A stretch of DNA of 36,809 nucleotides from JBBQKG01 sp038326655 (GTDB taxonomy: Bacteria; Actinomycetota; Thermoleophilia; Solirubrobacterales; JBBDJG01). Below are positions 15,519 to 24,040 of the stretch, piece by piece. Made by a program: the position numbers and the translations under genes. Position 1 is the stretch's first letter. The number at the start of each line of letters is the position of its first letter. Location: the NCBI GenBank assembly GCA_038326655.1, contig JBBQKG010000029.1, forward strand, positions 1 to 36,809, written 5' to 3'. The notes beneath the pieces were generated by a model. The model was not told the DNA's origin. It was given only the letters and a program-made list of their open reading frames with translations, and ran no database searches.

Positions 15519-17795
15519 TTGGCGAGAGCACGGGAAAAAGAGCCGGCGGCATGGGCCGGCGCGCTCGAGCCGCTGCTTGCGGGCGAGGACGAGCGCCTGG
15601 TCGCGACGGCCGTCGAGGAGCGCCGCGACGCCGAGCTCTGCCCGATCCCCGACGAGGTCCACCCCGCGGTCAGGGAGGCGCTGGCCCGGCGCGGGATCGA
15701 GGCGCTCTTCTCGCATCAGGCCGAGGCCTGGGACAGCGTCATGCGCGACGGGCACACGATTGTGACGACCGGGACCGCGAGCGGCAAGTCGCTCTGCTTC
15801 AACCTCCCGGTGCTCCACATGCTGTCGACCGACCCGCGGGCGCGCGCGCTCTACCTCTACCCCACGAAGGCGCTCGCACAGGACCAGGCCCGCGCGCTGG
15901 CAGAGCTTCAGGTCCCGGCGCTCCGGCATGCGATCTACGACGGCGACACGCCGCAGAGTGAGCGCGCAGCGATCCGCAAGCGCGCGAACCTCGTGCTCAC
16001 GAATCCCGACATGTTGCACGTCGGGCTGCTGCCCCACCACGACCGCTGGGGCGACTTCCTCGCGAATCTCGCGCTCGTGATCGTGGACGAGGCGCACGTC
16101 TACCGCGGCGTCTTCGGCTCCCACGTCGCGAACGTGCTGCGCCGCCTCCGGCGCCTCGCGGCCGCGTACGGCACGACGCCCCGCTTCGTGCTGACGTCGG
16201 CCACGATCGCCAATCCGGTCCAGCTGGCCGAGGGCCTCACCGGCCTGGAGTTCGGGCTCGTGGACCGCGACGGCGCCCCGCGCGGCGAGCGTGAGATCGT
16301 GATGGCCAACCCCCCGCTCCTCGACGAGCGCACGGGGCGCCGGGCATCGAGCCTCAGCGAGGCGGCCGCGGTCTTCGCCGACCTCGTCGACTCGGGCGTG
16401 CGCACGATCTGCTTCGCCCGGTCCCGCCGCGCTGCGGAGCTGATCTACCAGTTCGCGAAGAGCCGGCTCGACGACCGCGAGCTCGAGCAGCGGATCGCGC
16501 CGTACCGGGCCGGCTATACGCCTCGGCAGCGGCGCGAGCTGGAGCGCCGCCTCGCCGACGGCGACCTGCTCGGCGTGGTCGCGACCAGCGCGCTCGAGCT
16601 GGGCATCGACATCGGCCATCTCGACGCCGCGATCTCGGTCACGTTCCCCGGGACCGTCGCGAGCCTTCGCCAGCAGTGGGGCCGGGCCGGGCGCCGTCGC
16701 CAGGGGCTGGCGCTGTATGTCGCCGGCGACGACGCGCTCGACCAGTTCTTCTGCCGCCACCCAGACGAGTTTCTCGACCGGCCGGTGGAGGCCGCGATCC
16801 TCGACTACGCCTCGGAGCGGATCCACATGAGCCACCTGCTCGCGGCCGCCTATGAGGCGCCGCTCGAGGCCGCCGACGCGAAGGTGCTCGGCCCCGGGCT
16901 GGAGTCGTTTGCCGATCGCCTCGTCGCGGCAGGGGAGCTGCGAAAGCACGCGGGGCGCTGGCTGCCGCGCCGGGCCGGGTTCCCGGCCGGCCAGATCTCG
17001 CTGCGCTCGGCCTCGCCCGACAGCTTCACGATCGTCGACGCGAGCGGCGGCGAGCTGCTCGGCTTCATCGAGGCGGAGCGGGCTTTCTCGACGGTCCACC
17101 CCGGCGCCGTGTACCTCCACCTCGGTGAGTCCTACGAGGTCGAGGAGCTCGACATCGACATGCGGCGCGCGCTCGTGCGACCCGCCACCGGAGACTTCTA
17201 CACGCAGCCGAAGATCGAGACCGAGACCTTCATCGAAGAGGCTCGCGACACCCGCACGGCGCTCGGTGTGGCGCTCAGCTTCGGCGTCGTGTCGGTTGCC
17301 CAGCAGGTGGTCGCCTATCAGCGCAAGCGGCTCTCCGACCACGAGGTGATCGACCTCAACACGCTCGACCTGCCGGAGCAGAACTTCGTCACGCAGGCGC
17401 TCTGGTACGAGCTGGGCGACGAGCACATGGGGACTCTTGCGCTCAACGCGATGCTCGGGGCGCTGCACGCGACCGAGCACTCCCAGATCGCGGTGCTGCC
17501 GCTGATCGCGATGTGCGACCGCTGGGACATCGGCGGTCTCTCGACCAACTACCACCACCAGACGGGCGTCCCGACGATCTTCATCTACGACGGACATCCG
17601 GGCGGCGTCGGGATCACGCGCCGGGGGTTCGACGAGTTCGAGCGGCTGGTCCGAGACGCAAGCCGCCTGATCGGCGAGTGCCCCTGCGAGACCGGATGCC
17701 CGTCGTGCGTGCAGTCGCCGAAGTGCGGGAACCTGAACGACCCGCTGTTCAAGCGCGGCGCGCTCGATTTGATGCGGGGGATGCTTGGAAGCTGA
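15519..17795 (+). CDS. DEAD/DEAH-box helicase with C-terminal DUF1998 zinc-binding domain (MrfA/YprA-like)
   Basis: Superfamily 2 helicase of 758 residues. Seen: a Q-like SHQAEAWD, Walker A GTASGKS (about 85-91), VDEAHVYRG (about 189), LTSATIANP, TSALELGIDIG and QQWGRAGRRRQG. The C-terminal DUF1998 region contains the cysteine cluster CPCETGCPSCVQSPKCG (about 725-741). MrfA of Bacillus, with the same layout, acts in repair of mitomycin damage; a similar repair role is likely here. The frame is open far upstream, but TTG 15519 is the first sensible start: it follows a TACTGT box and clears the gpgS start. The stop overlaps the next gene by 11 nt. Confidence 0.92.
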   Translation: MARAREKEPAAWAGALEPLLAGEDERLVATAVEERRDAELCPIPDEVHPAVREALARRGIEALFSHQAEAWDSVMRDGHTIVTTGTASGKSLCFNLPVLHMLSTDPRARALYLYPTKALAQDQARALAELQVPALRHAIYDGDTPQSERAAIRKRANLVLTNPDMLHVGLLPHHDRWGDFLANLALVIVDEAHVYRGVFGSHVANVLRRLRRLAAAYGTTPRFVLTSATIANPVQLAEGLTGLEFGLVDRDGAPRGEREIVMANPPLLDERTGRRASSLSEAAAVFADLVDSGVRTICFARSRRAAELIYQFAKSRLDDRELEQRIAPYRAGYTPRQRRELERRLADGDLLGVVATSALELGIDIGHLDAAISVTFPGTVASLRQQWGRAGRRRQGLALYVAGDDALDQFFCRHPDEFLDRPVEAAILDYASERIHMSHLLAAAYEAPLEAADAKVLGPGLESFADRLVAAGELRKHAGRWLPRRAGFPAGQISLRSASPDSFTIVDASGGELLGFIEAERAFSTVHPGAVYLHLGESYEVEELDIDMRRALVRPATGDFYTQPKIETETFIEEARDTRTALGVALSFGVVSVAQQVVAYQRKRLSDHEVIDLNTLDLPEQNFVTQALWYELGDEHMGTLALNAMLGALHATEHSQIAVLPLIAMCDRWDIGGLSTNYHHQTGVPTIFIYDGHPGGVGITRRGFDEFERLVRDASRLIGECPCETGCPSCVQSPKCGNLNDPLFKRGALDLMRGMLGS

Positions 17796-18270
17796 GCCGG
17801 CGCGCCGTTACGCAGCCGTGGTGGGCCCCTCGCGGGCGGACGAGGAGACCGCGCGGCTCGCGTACGAGGTCGGGCACGGGCTCGGCGCCGCCGGGTTCAC
17901 GATCGTGACCGGCGGCCAGGGCGGCGCGATGGAAGCCGCCTCGCACGGCGCACACGACGCGGGCGGGGTCGTCGTCGGACTGCTGCCCGGCACGGACCGG
18001 TCGGGCGCGAACAGCTACGCGGACGTGACCGTCGTGACCGGGATCGGACACGCGCGCAATCTCGCCGTGGTCGCGTCGGCCGACGTCGTGGTCGCGGTCG
18101 GCGGCGGCTGGGGCACGCTGTCGGAGATCGGGCTCGCGGGCGTCTTGAACCGGCCGGTGGTCGCGCTCGCGGGCTGGCTACTCGACCACGCCGGCGCGGT
18201 CCCGGACGGCGTGCACCAGGCGCGCAGCGCCGCCGAGGCGGTCGAGCAGGCCGTGGCGCTCGCCGGCTGA
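17785..18270 (+). CDS. LOG-like / TIGR00725-type Rossmann protein (SLOG superfamily)
   Basis: The protein of 161 residues has a single Rossmann-like domain with VTGGQGGAMEAAS (about 42-54) and AVGGGWGTLSEIGLA (about 108-122). The second is the PGGxGTxxE-type motif of the LOG/SLOG family, with Gly in place of Pro. Members include cytokinin-activating LOG phosphoribohydrolases and nucleotide-derivative sensors, and the function of this subgroup is unknown. The start is TTG 17785, preceded by GGGGG at 17776-17780 and overlapping the helicase stop by 11 nt, which shows coupling. Whether it serves repair with the helicase is open. Confidence 0.85.
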   Translation: MEAEPARRYAAVVGPSRADEETARLAYEVGHGLGAAGFTIVTGGQGGAMEAASHGAHDAGGVVVGLLPGTDRSGANSYADVTVVTGIGHARNLAVVASADVVVAVGGGWGTLSEIGLAGVLNRPVVALAGWLLDHAGAVPDGVHQARSAAEAVEQAVALAG

Positions 18271-18346
18271 CCGCTGGACGTCTGTTGGAGCGGAGGTTCC
18301 GCGTCCACTTCAGTGTCCTGGGTCAAATGTCGAAACGACGTGAAGC

Positions 18347-19279
18347 GTGTCTGGCAGGGTCGCTGGAACATTCGCGGGCACGGTCGCCCTCTTGTTCGCC
18401 GCACCTGCCTTCGCCCTCACCGGCGAAGGCAGCGGCGGCGCCGCCAATCCGTCGGTCCCGGCGGCGACCGCGCCCGCGAGTCCCGCGTCTGGGAGCGGCG
18501 GCACCCCGTATTCGTCGGCGCCGCACAAGCGCAGCGCGCGGCCGGTGCTGACGGTGTTCAGCGCGACGGCCTCCATGGTCACCGCGGCCCTGCCCGTGGT
18601 CCGCTTCCAGGTGATCGACCGCTCGGCCCGGGTGCGCGTGCGGCTGGCATTCGCGAGCCTCGACGGGGGCGGCACCTATCGGGTGAACCTGCGATCGCGC
18701 AGGACCGGGATCACCCATGCCTACACGTGGGCTCCGCCGCGCAAGGCCGCCACGGGCAGCTACCGCGTGCGCATCACCGCGCGCGACCCGGCCGGCTACT
18801 CGGTGGTGCGCGCGACGACGATCTCCGTGACCCCGGCGCCGACGTCGACGTCGTCGGACCACCGCTTCCCCCTCACGGGCGCGTACAACCTTGGCGGCCC
18901 CGATGCGCGCTTCGGCGCAAAGCGCGCTGGTCACCTCCACCAGGGACAGGACCTGATGGCGGCGACGGGCACGCCGATCGTGGCGCCGCACTCCGGCCGC
19001 ATCACCTGGGTCGCCTATCAGGCGAAGGCCGCCGGCTACTACGTGGTGCTCGCCTCGGACGGCGAGGTCTTCAACTACGTGTTCATGCACCTCCAGCAGG
19101 GCAGCACACTCGTGAAGGCCGGCGATCACGTCGTGACCGGCCAGCGCATCGGCTCGGTCGGTGCCACCGGTGACGCCCAGGGCTCCCACCTTCACTTCGA
19201 GGTATGGGACGGCCCCTGGTACAACGGCGGCCATCCCGTCGATCCACTGCCGTTTCTGCAGCAGTGGCCCGCCGCCTAG
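18347..19279 (+). CDS. Secreted M23-family zinc metallopeptidase (peptidoglycan hydrolase)
   Basis: The 310-residue protein starts with a signal peptide (hydrophobic core about 7-25, cleavage near AFA). A Ser/Pro/Ala-rich linker follows, then a beta-rich domain (about 60-165) that may bind the wall, and the LytM/M23 catalytic domain (about 180-305). The zinc and catalytic motifs are present: HQGQDLMA (HxGxD), HLQQG and SHLHFEVW (HxH). The enzyme should cut peptide cross-links in peptidoglycan outside the membrane. The start is GTG 18347; no strong Shine-Dalgarno sequence is seen. It is separated from the previous gene by 76 nt and precedes tRNA-Phe. Confidence 0.93.
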   Translation: MSGRVAGTFAGTVALLFAAPAFALTGEGSGGAANPSVPAATAPASPASGSGGTPYSSAPHKRSARPVLTVFSATASMVTAALPVVRFQVIDRSARVRVRLAFASLDGGGTYRVNLRSRRTGITHAYTWAPPRKAATGSYRVRITARDPAGYSVVRATTISVTPAPTSTSSDHRFPLTGAYNLGGPDARFGAKRAGHLHQGQDLMAATGTPIVAPHSGRITWVAYQAKAAGYYVVLASDGEVFNYVFMHLQQGSTLVKAGDHVVTGQRIGSVGATGDAQGSHLHFEVWDGPWYNGGHPVDPLPFLQQWPAA

Positions 19280-19316
19280 CGCGGATCCGGGCCGCGGGCC
19301 GAAGCCCGAGCGCCGC

Positions 19317-19322
19317 TACTAT
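19317..19322 (+). promoter_or_regulatory. -10 box of the tRNA-Phe gene
   Basis: TACTAT lies 10 nt before the mature 5' end of the tRNA, the right distance for a -10 element with a short 5' leader. A -35 element is not clear. Confidence 0.5.
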
Positions 19323-19332
19323 CCGACCCCGC

Positions 19333-19405
19333 GGCGAGGTAGCTCAGTCGGTAGAGCACATGACTGAAAATCATGGTGTCGCCGGTTCGATTCCGGCCCT
19401 CGCCA
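19333..19405 (+). tRNA. tRNA-Phe (anticodon GAA)
   Basis: A 73-nt cloverleaf is complete. It has acceptor GGCGAGG/CCTCGCC with discriminator A, D arm GCTC/GAGC, anticodon stem CATGA/TCATG around CTGAAAA with GAA at 19366-19368, and T arm GCCGG-TTCGATT-CCGGC. CCA is not encoded, as is common in actinomycetes. Confidence 0.97.
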
Positions 19406-19529
19406 TCCGCTGCTCGGCCGCAAGCGCAACGACCAGCACGATCACCAGCGCCGCGAGCTGAGCGAACGCCGAGAGCTCCGAAGAACAGCTCCAGCGTCGA
19501 AACGCGGGCGACTCCGTCGGGCGGTTCGC

Positions 19530-20027
19530 TCAAACGCCGGGCTTCGTGACCATCAGGAAGATCGCGGCGACCACGAGCAGACCCGCGATCGCACCGACGA
19601 TGCCCTCCCGGCGCGCGCGGCGCGCGTACTCGTCGGAGAGCACCACCTCGCCGCCGCCGGAGGCGGCGATGTCGCGCTCGGCCATCGCCTGCAGCCGCCT
19701 GTCCTCCGGCACGAAGTACATCCCCATCAGCCCGCCAAGGACGATCACGATTGCAAGGCTGCCGCTCAGCCAGAAGTCCCCGAGGTCCCAGTCGCCCTTC
19801 GACACCTGGTAGAAGCCGGTCGCGATCACGATCACCAGCGCGGGCGTCGTGAGCCACTGGTTGACCGCGCGCTGGAAGCGGTGCACGTACGGCAGGTGCC
19901 GCCCGTCCACCATCATCGCGACCGGGAATGCGATCGACTCCGAAAACGTCGCCCCCAGCCCCACCACCACGGCGGTGACGTGCAGGAACAGCGAGAAGTT
20001 GTACGCGGTGACCGCGGCGAGCGTCAC
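19530..20027 (-). CDS. Four-helix integral membrane protein, DUF2269-like
   Basis: The protein of 165 residues has hydrophobic segments at about 7-30, 59-75, 85-105 and 142-160, with a charged loop between the third and fourth. The N-terminal SLFLHVTAVVVGLGATF with an early His, and the later GFYQV and MGMYFVP segments, resemble the DUF2269/CopD-like small membrane family; the assignment is moderate. The start is GTG 20027 on the minus strand. TAGCCT (complement of 20035-20040) lies exactly 7 nt upstream and no Shine-Dalgarno sequence exists, so the mRNA is probably leaderless. It lies downstream of thiI on the same strand but seems to have its own promoter. The 124 bp between it and tRNA-Phe hold nothing convincing. 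Confidence 0.8.
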   Translation of the reverse strand: MTLAAVTAYNFSLFLHVTAVVVGLGATFSESIAFPVAMMVDGRHLPYVHRFQRAVNQWLTTPALVIVIATGFYQVSKGDWDLGDFWLSGSLAIVIVLGGLMGMYFVPEDRRLQAMAERDIAASGGGEVVLSDEYARRARREGIVGAIAGLLVVAAIFLMVTKPGV

Positions 20028-20034
20028 AGGCGCG

Positions 20035-20040
20035 AGGCTA
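20035..20040 (-). promoter_or_regulatory. -10 box TAGCCT giving a leaderless start
   Basis: On the minus strand TTGATAGCCT is followed after 7 nt by the GTG start at 20027. The same TGATAGCCT occurs at 8082-8090 upstream of sucC. Confidence 0.4.
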
Positions 20041-20083
20041 TCAACCGTTTGATCGCGCCACGGGTCGCGGCCCGAGCGCGCCG

Positions 20084-21331
20084 CTATTCAGCGCGTGACT
20101 CGCGCTCCAGCCGATCGAGGAACAGGCCGGGCTCGACCCGGCGCGCCGACTCCGCACCGGCCTCGGCAAGCGCGTCGAGGTCGAGCTGCGCCTCGGCCGT
20201 GAGCACGTCGGAGCGCGGCACCGCGGTGCGCTGCTTTGCGCCGGCGAACAGCGGGCACGCGTCGTCGGCAGCCAGCTCGGACAGGGAAAGGATCCCGATC
20301 GACGCCGCCTTCGCCATCACCTCGCGCTTGTCGAACGCAAGCAGCGGCCGCAGCACCGGGAGCTCGGAAGCGTCCTCGACGAGGGTCATGTTCGGGAGCG
20401 TCTGCGAGGAGACCTGTCCAAGCGAGTCGCCGGTGACGAGCGCGGCGGCGCGCAGGCGCTCGGCGAGCGCACACGCGACCCGGGCCATCTGGCGGCGGTA
20501 GAGCACGATCCGGTGGGACTCGTCGGAGACAGCGGAGAGCATCCTCTGCTGGTGCCCGAACGGCACCACCCACATCGCGCCCGGCCGCTCGGCCTGAAAG
20601 CCGTTCAGCACCTTGGCCTGTGCCTGGGCCTTCGTCGTCGCGGTCGGCTCGAGATACGGCTCCCCGCTGAAGTGGACGAACTCGACGGACAGCCCCCGCT
20701 TCATCGCCAGCAGCGACGCCACCGGCGAGTCGATGCCCCCGGAGAGCAGCGACAGGGCGCGTCCGCTCATGCCGACCGGCAGGCCGCCTGCGGTCGCGAG
20801 CTCGCGCACGTGTACGTAGGCGGACTCGACATCGAGCTCCACGCGCAGCTCGAGGTCGGGCGCACTCAGGTTCACCGGCAGCCCGGTGCGCTGCTGGATC
20901 TCGGCCCCGATCGCGCGCTCGAGGTCCTGCGAGGTCAGGGGGAAGGACTTGTCGCGCCGGCGCACGCGGATCGCGAAGGTCCGCGGCCGCCGCGTCTCGA
21001 AGGCCTGCATCGCGACATCCGTGATCCGCTCGGAGTCGCGCTCGCAGCGCAGGCAGACGGACGCCGCCGCGAAGCCGAACACGCGCTCCAGGCGCGACGC
21101 CACCTCGTCCGCGGCAAGCTCGTCGGGCACCGGGATCACGAGTACCGAGCCGCCGCTTTCGATGCGTGCGTCGAGGCCCCTGAGCGCCGCCTTGAGGTTC
21201 CGGCGCAGGACGTCGAGGAAGCGTCGGCGGTTGCGTCCCTTCAGCGACGCCTCGCCGACCTTGGCGAGCACGCACACCGGCGCCCCGGCGAACGGCGTCA
21301 CGGGTGCCGTTGTCAGAGAAGTCCTGGTCAT
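20084..21331 (-). CDS. thiI: tRNA 4-thiouridine / thiazole sulfur-transfer protein ThiI
   Basis: ThiI adenylates U8 of tRNA and inserts sulfur; in some bacteria it also serves thiamine synthesis. The 415-residue protein has an N-terminal ferredoxin-like and THUMP region (about 20-170, beginning VGEASLKGRNRRRF) and a PP-loop ATPase domain with LSGGIDSPVAS (about 195-205). A downstream TGDSLGQVSSQTLPNM block is also characteristic, and a single cysteine in DDACPLF lies at the position of the catalytic sulfur-handling Cys. There is no C-terminal rhodanese domain, so sulfur must come from another protein. The start is ATG 21331 with GAAAGG about 5 nt upstream. It is divergent from the OB/HD nuclease gene. 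Confidence 0.93.
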   Translation of the reverse strand: MTRTSLTTAPVTPFAGAPVCVLAKVGEASLKGRNRRRFLDVLRRNLKAALRGLDARIESGGSVLVIPVPDELAADEVASRLERVFGFAAASVCLRCERDSERITDVAMQAFETRRPRTFAIRVRRRDKSFPLTSQDLERAIGAEIQQRTGLPVNLSAPDLELRVELDVESAYVHVRELATAGGLPVGMSGRALSLLSGGIDSPVASLLAMKRGLSVEFVHFSGEPYLEPTATTKAQAQAKVLNGFQAERPGAMWVVPFGHQQRMLSAVSDESHRIVLYRRQMARVACALAERLRAAALVTGDSLGQVSSQTLPNMTLVEDASELPVLRPLLAFDKREVMAKAASIGILSLSELAADDACPLFAGAKQRTAVPRSDVLTAEAQLDLDALAEAGAESARRVEPGLFLDRLERESRAE

Positions 21332-21383
21332 CTCGACCTTTCTAGCAGCAGGAGCCTCTGTCCGATGTCCTCCTTAAGTTCCA

Positions 21384-22466
21384 TTGGCTTTGTCCGAGAA
21401 CGGAAATAGTCGCCTCTTCGAGGCCGCCGCGCAACCCCCGGCAAGCGCGCGATCGACGTTCATCCGCGAGCTGACGAGTGGCGCGGCGGTCGAGGAGATC
21501 TTCCTCGTCAGTGCCCGCTCGATCCGGCAGAAGAAGAACGGTGAGCAGTTCCTGACGATGACTCTCCGCGACCGCACGGGGACCGTCCAGGCAGTCTGCT
21601 GGGAGGACATCGAGTCGCTTCAGCAGCTCGCCGCACCCGGCGGCGTCGTGCGCGTCACCGGGCGCTTCGAGCAGCACGAGCGCTGGGGCCCGCAGCTGAC
21701 CGTCCAGGGCCTCGCGCCCGCCGTCGAAGGCGAGTACCTGCTGGCCGACCTGATGGAGGCCCCGCCGCTCGAGCCGGGCAAGATGGAGGACGACCTGCGC
21801 CGCCTGATCGCAACCGTCCAGAACCAGCACCTGAACGGTCTGCTGGACGCGCTGTTCGGCGAGCGCTCCGAGACCTGGCAGCGCTTCCGCAGCGCGCCGG
21901 CGGCGAAGTTCTACCATCAGGCCTATCGGCACGGGCTGCTCGAGCACACGCTCTCCGTGGGGCAGGGCGTCAGCGCGATCTCGGGATGCTTCCCGGGCAT
22001 CGACCGCGACCTGGCGGTGACGGGTGCGCTGATCCACGACATCGGCAAGATCGAGGCCTACGCGCAGGACCCGACGTCGATCGAGATGACCGACGCGGGC
22101 AAGCTCCAGGGCGAGATCCCGCTCGGCTACTACCTCGTGCGCAGCACGATCGAGCGCATCGGCGGCTTCCCGCCCGACCTCGCCCGGGCGGTCCTGCACA
22201 TCCTGCTCTCGCACCACGGGACCTACGAGAACGGCAGCCCGGTCACGCCGTGCACCCGCGAGGCGACGGTCGTGCACGCGATCGACAACGTGGGCGGCAA
22301 GCTCGGCAGCTTCGACCGGCTCCAGAAGGGCCTCCAGGACGGCGAGACCTGGACGCAGTACGACCGCGCGCTCGAAGGCTCCGCGTGGTTCGCGCCGGCC
22401 GGGACCGACGACGCGCCGCCGCTCGAGCCGGCCGTCGAGCCGCTCACCGCCGCCTCGAGCGAGTAG
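21384..22466 (+). CDS. YhaM-like 3'-5' exoribonuclease (OB-fold plus HD domain)
   Basis: The protein has an OB nucleic-acid-binding domain (about 30-120, with QFLTMTLRDRTGTVQAVCW). An HD phosphohydrolase domain follows (about 165-320), showing GLLEHTLSV, ALIHDIGKIEAY and LLSHHGTYENGSP, then a short acidic tail. The order matches YhaM, which trims RNA or ssDNA from the 3' end using metal. Either TTG 21384 or TTG 21390 could be the start; TAAGTT (21375-21380) lies 9 nt before the second, fitting a leaderless mRNA. The longer form has 360 residues. It starts 52 nt from the divergent thiI. Confidence 0.87.
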   Translation: MALSENGNSRLFEAAAQPPASARSTFIRELTSGAAVEEIFLVSARSIRQKKNGEQFLTMTLRDRTGTVQAVCWEDIESLQQLAAPGGVVRVTGRFEQHERWGPQLTVQGLAPAVEGEYLLADLMEAPPLEPGKMEDDLRRLIATVQNQHLNGLLDALFGERSETWQRFRSAPAAKFYHQAYRHGLLEHTLSVGQGVSAISGCFPGIDRDLAVTGALIHDIGKIEAYAQDPTSIEMTDAGKLQGEIPLGYYLVRSTIERIGGFPPDLARAVLHILLSHHGTYENGSPVTPCTREATVVHAIDNVGGKLGSFDRLQKGLQDGETWTQYDRALEGSAWFAPAGTDDAPPLEPAVEPLTAASSE

Positions 22467-22500
22467 CCCGCCCCGCTCGGCCGGTGCGAGCCGGCTTGCG

Positions 22501-22517
22501 CTGGACGGACGTTCTAG
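22501..22517 (+). promoter_or_regulatory. 17-bp motif shared with 36263-36279, LexA-like
   Basis: CTGGACGGACGTTCTAG occurs 48 nt before the GAF/HD-GYP start, and with one change (C to T at position 10) before the gene at 36297. GGAC-GGAY-GTTC resembles the actinobacterial/Gram-positive LexA box GAAC-N4-GTTC with one half-site mismatch. Its role is unproven, and a chance match is possible in a window of this size. Confidence 0.3.
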
Positions 22518-22565
22518 TGCTGCCGTGAGCCGGCGCGCCGATGAAAAAGGCGATCGCCTTCCCTC

Positions 22566-23897
22566 ATGTCGAGCCGCACCCACAGTCAGCGTGCAGGTGT
22601 GCTGGCGGTGGCCCTCCTTGCCGGGGTCTCCGTCCGGCTCGACGAGATCTACTACCGGACGCCCCTCGACCAGTGGCGCTGGGCCGACTGGATCATCGGA
22701 CTGCTGCTCGCGGTCTCGGCGGGTGTCGCGGTCGCGGGCGCGCAGCGCCTGATGGAGTCGCGCGCCGAGATCCGGGAACTCGCCCGGCGCACCAGCGGGA
22801 TCGCGGATGCCGCCTGGGTCGTGAGCCGCGGCGGCCACATGGGCGCGGTGCTCGATCGCGTTGCCGAGGAGACCTGCCACGTGACCGGCGCCGACCGCGC
22901 GACGATCTGCGTGCTCGACCACCGCGACCCCCGGATGGCATCGGTGGTCGCCGGCCACCGGACCGAGGAGCTGATCGGCAAGCAATTCGGCATCGACGAG
23001 GGCGTGATGCGAGACGTCTTCCTGTCCGGCGAGCCGTTAGTCTGCGAGGACTGCAGCGATTTCAAGCCATACGTGCGTGTCACGGGGCACCCGGGGGCAG
23101 CGGCCCCGATCCGCTGGGCGGGGGAGGTGCGCGGCACGCTCGCAGTCGTCAGCAAGCCGGCCTCGGCGAGCTTCGGCCAGACAGAGCTCGAGCTGCTCAC
23201 ACGGCTCGCCGACCTCGCCGCGGTCGCACTCGAGCAGAGCGACATGCACGAGCGTCTCGAGATCGCGAACTCATCCGGCGTGGAGGCGCTGACGGCCGCG
23301 ATCGACCTCCACGACAGCTACACGTGGGAGCACTCCCAGAGTGTCATGGCCCTGGCCGAGCGGGTCGCGCAGCGGCTCGGCTTCGACGAGGCTGCGCTCG
23401 CCGAGATCTCGCTTGCGGCCAGGCTGCACGACGCCGGCAAGATCGGCGTGCCCGACGCGATCCTCTTGAAGGAGGGCCCGCTCGACGCGGACGAATGGGA
23501 GGTCATGAGGTGCTCGCCGCGGTGGGGCGCCGAGATGATCGAGCGGTTCCCTCGCCTCGGCAACGTGGCCACGATCGTGCGTTGCGTGCACGAGCACTGG
23601 AACGGCGGCGGCTATCCCGATGGGCTGAGCGGCGAGGAGATCCCGCTCGCGAGCCGGGTCGTGCTCGCGTGCGACGCCTACGACGCGATGATGCGCGACC
23701 GGCCGTGGCGATCGGCATTCGAGCCGTGGGTGGCCGTGCGGCATCTGCGCCGGGACGCGGGGCACCAGTTCGACCCCGCGGTCGTCGACGCGCTCACCGG
23801 CGTGCTTCGCGAGCAGCGCATCTCGACTCCGTTCTCGGGGCTGACGACCCCGCGCGTCCGCCGGCGGCCCTCGCGGGTCCCCGTCAAAGCCGCCTAG
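22566..23897 (+). CDS. Membrane-linked GAF/HD-GYP protein with altered metal-binding residues
   Basis: The 443-residue protein has two N-terminal hydrophobic segments (about 10-22 and 40-60), a GAF sensor domain (about 85-225) and an HD-GYP domain (about 235-415). HD-GYP proteins hydrolyse cyclic di-GMP. Seen: WEHSQSV, HDAGKIGVPDAIL (His288) and HEHWNGGGYPDGLSG (His342). Two positions differ from the family: the HP-x-x-G motif reads SPRWG, and the HHE motif reads VHE, so two expected metal ligands are lost. The enzyme may be weak, selective or a pure sensor. The start is ATG 22566; it stands alone between the nuclease gene and pafBC. Confidence 0.88.
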   Translation: MSSRTHSQRAGVLAVALLAGVSVRLDEIYYRTPLDQWRWADWIIGLLLAVSAGVAVAGAQRLMESRAEIRELARRTSGIADAAWVVSRGGHMGAVLDRVAEETCHVTGADRATICVLDHRDPRMASVVAGHRTEELIGKQFGIDEGVMRDVFLSGEPLVCEDCSDFKPYVRVTGHPGAAAPIRWAGEVRGTLAVVSKPASASFGQTELELLTRLADLAAVALEQSDMHERLEIANSSGVEALTAAIDLHDSYTWEHSQSVMALAERVAQRLGFDEAALAEISLAARLHDAGKIGVPDAILLKEGPLDADEWEVMRCSPRWGAEMIERFPRLGNVATIVRCVHEHWNGGGYPDGLSGEEIPLASRVVLACDAYDAMMRDRPWRSAFEPWVAVRHLRRDAGHQFDPAVVDALTGVLREQRISTPFSGLTTPRVRRRPSRVPVKAA

Positions 23898-23996
23898 CGC
23901 CTCCGAGCAGGGTCGCCCGGCTCGCCCGCGCCGGGAATATCCGCCATTTTGGGAGATGTTCGCTTTCCCCAGGCGGGAAGCGGCTCGCCTAAGCGA

Positions 23997-24004
23997 TTTA
24001 TGCT
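23997..24004 (+). promoter_or_regulatory. -10 box TTTATGCT upstream of the PafBC fusion
   Basis: TATGCT at 23999-24004 would start transcription near 24011, about 30 nt before the ATG. The octamer equals that at 10258-10265. I looked for the known PafBC-dependent motif (TTGTCRGTG at 8 nt from the -10) and did not see it here. Confidence 0.35.
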
Positions 24005-24040
24005 TGGAAGCGCTCCCGTCCCCGCGGGTGCCTGCTCGCC

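Noticed and set aside
14532..17597. Very long minus-strand open frame (over 1000 codons) opposite the helicase gene
   Set aside because: Only its last third (14532-15494) is gpgS. The remainder is antisense to a helicase with all its motifs, has no recognisable domain, and is a usual effect of high GC at third codon positions.
19372..19475. Minus-strand hydrophobic segment (LAALVIVLVVALAAEQR) running into the tRNA-Phe antisense
   Set aside because: No start codon with a ribosome site in that frame, and the end (ARAGIEPATP) is the familiar false translation of a tRNA gene's opposite strand. It could at most be a fragment.
22525..24000. Alternative plus-strand frames starting at 22525 and 22541
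   Set aside because: They give Arg/Pro-rich shadows; the frame from 22566 holds the complete GAF and HD-GYP domains.
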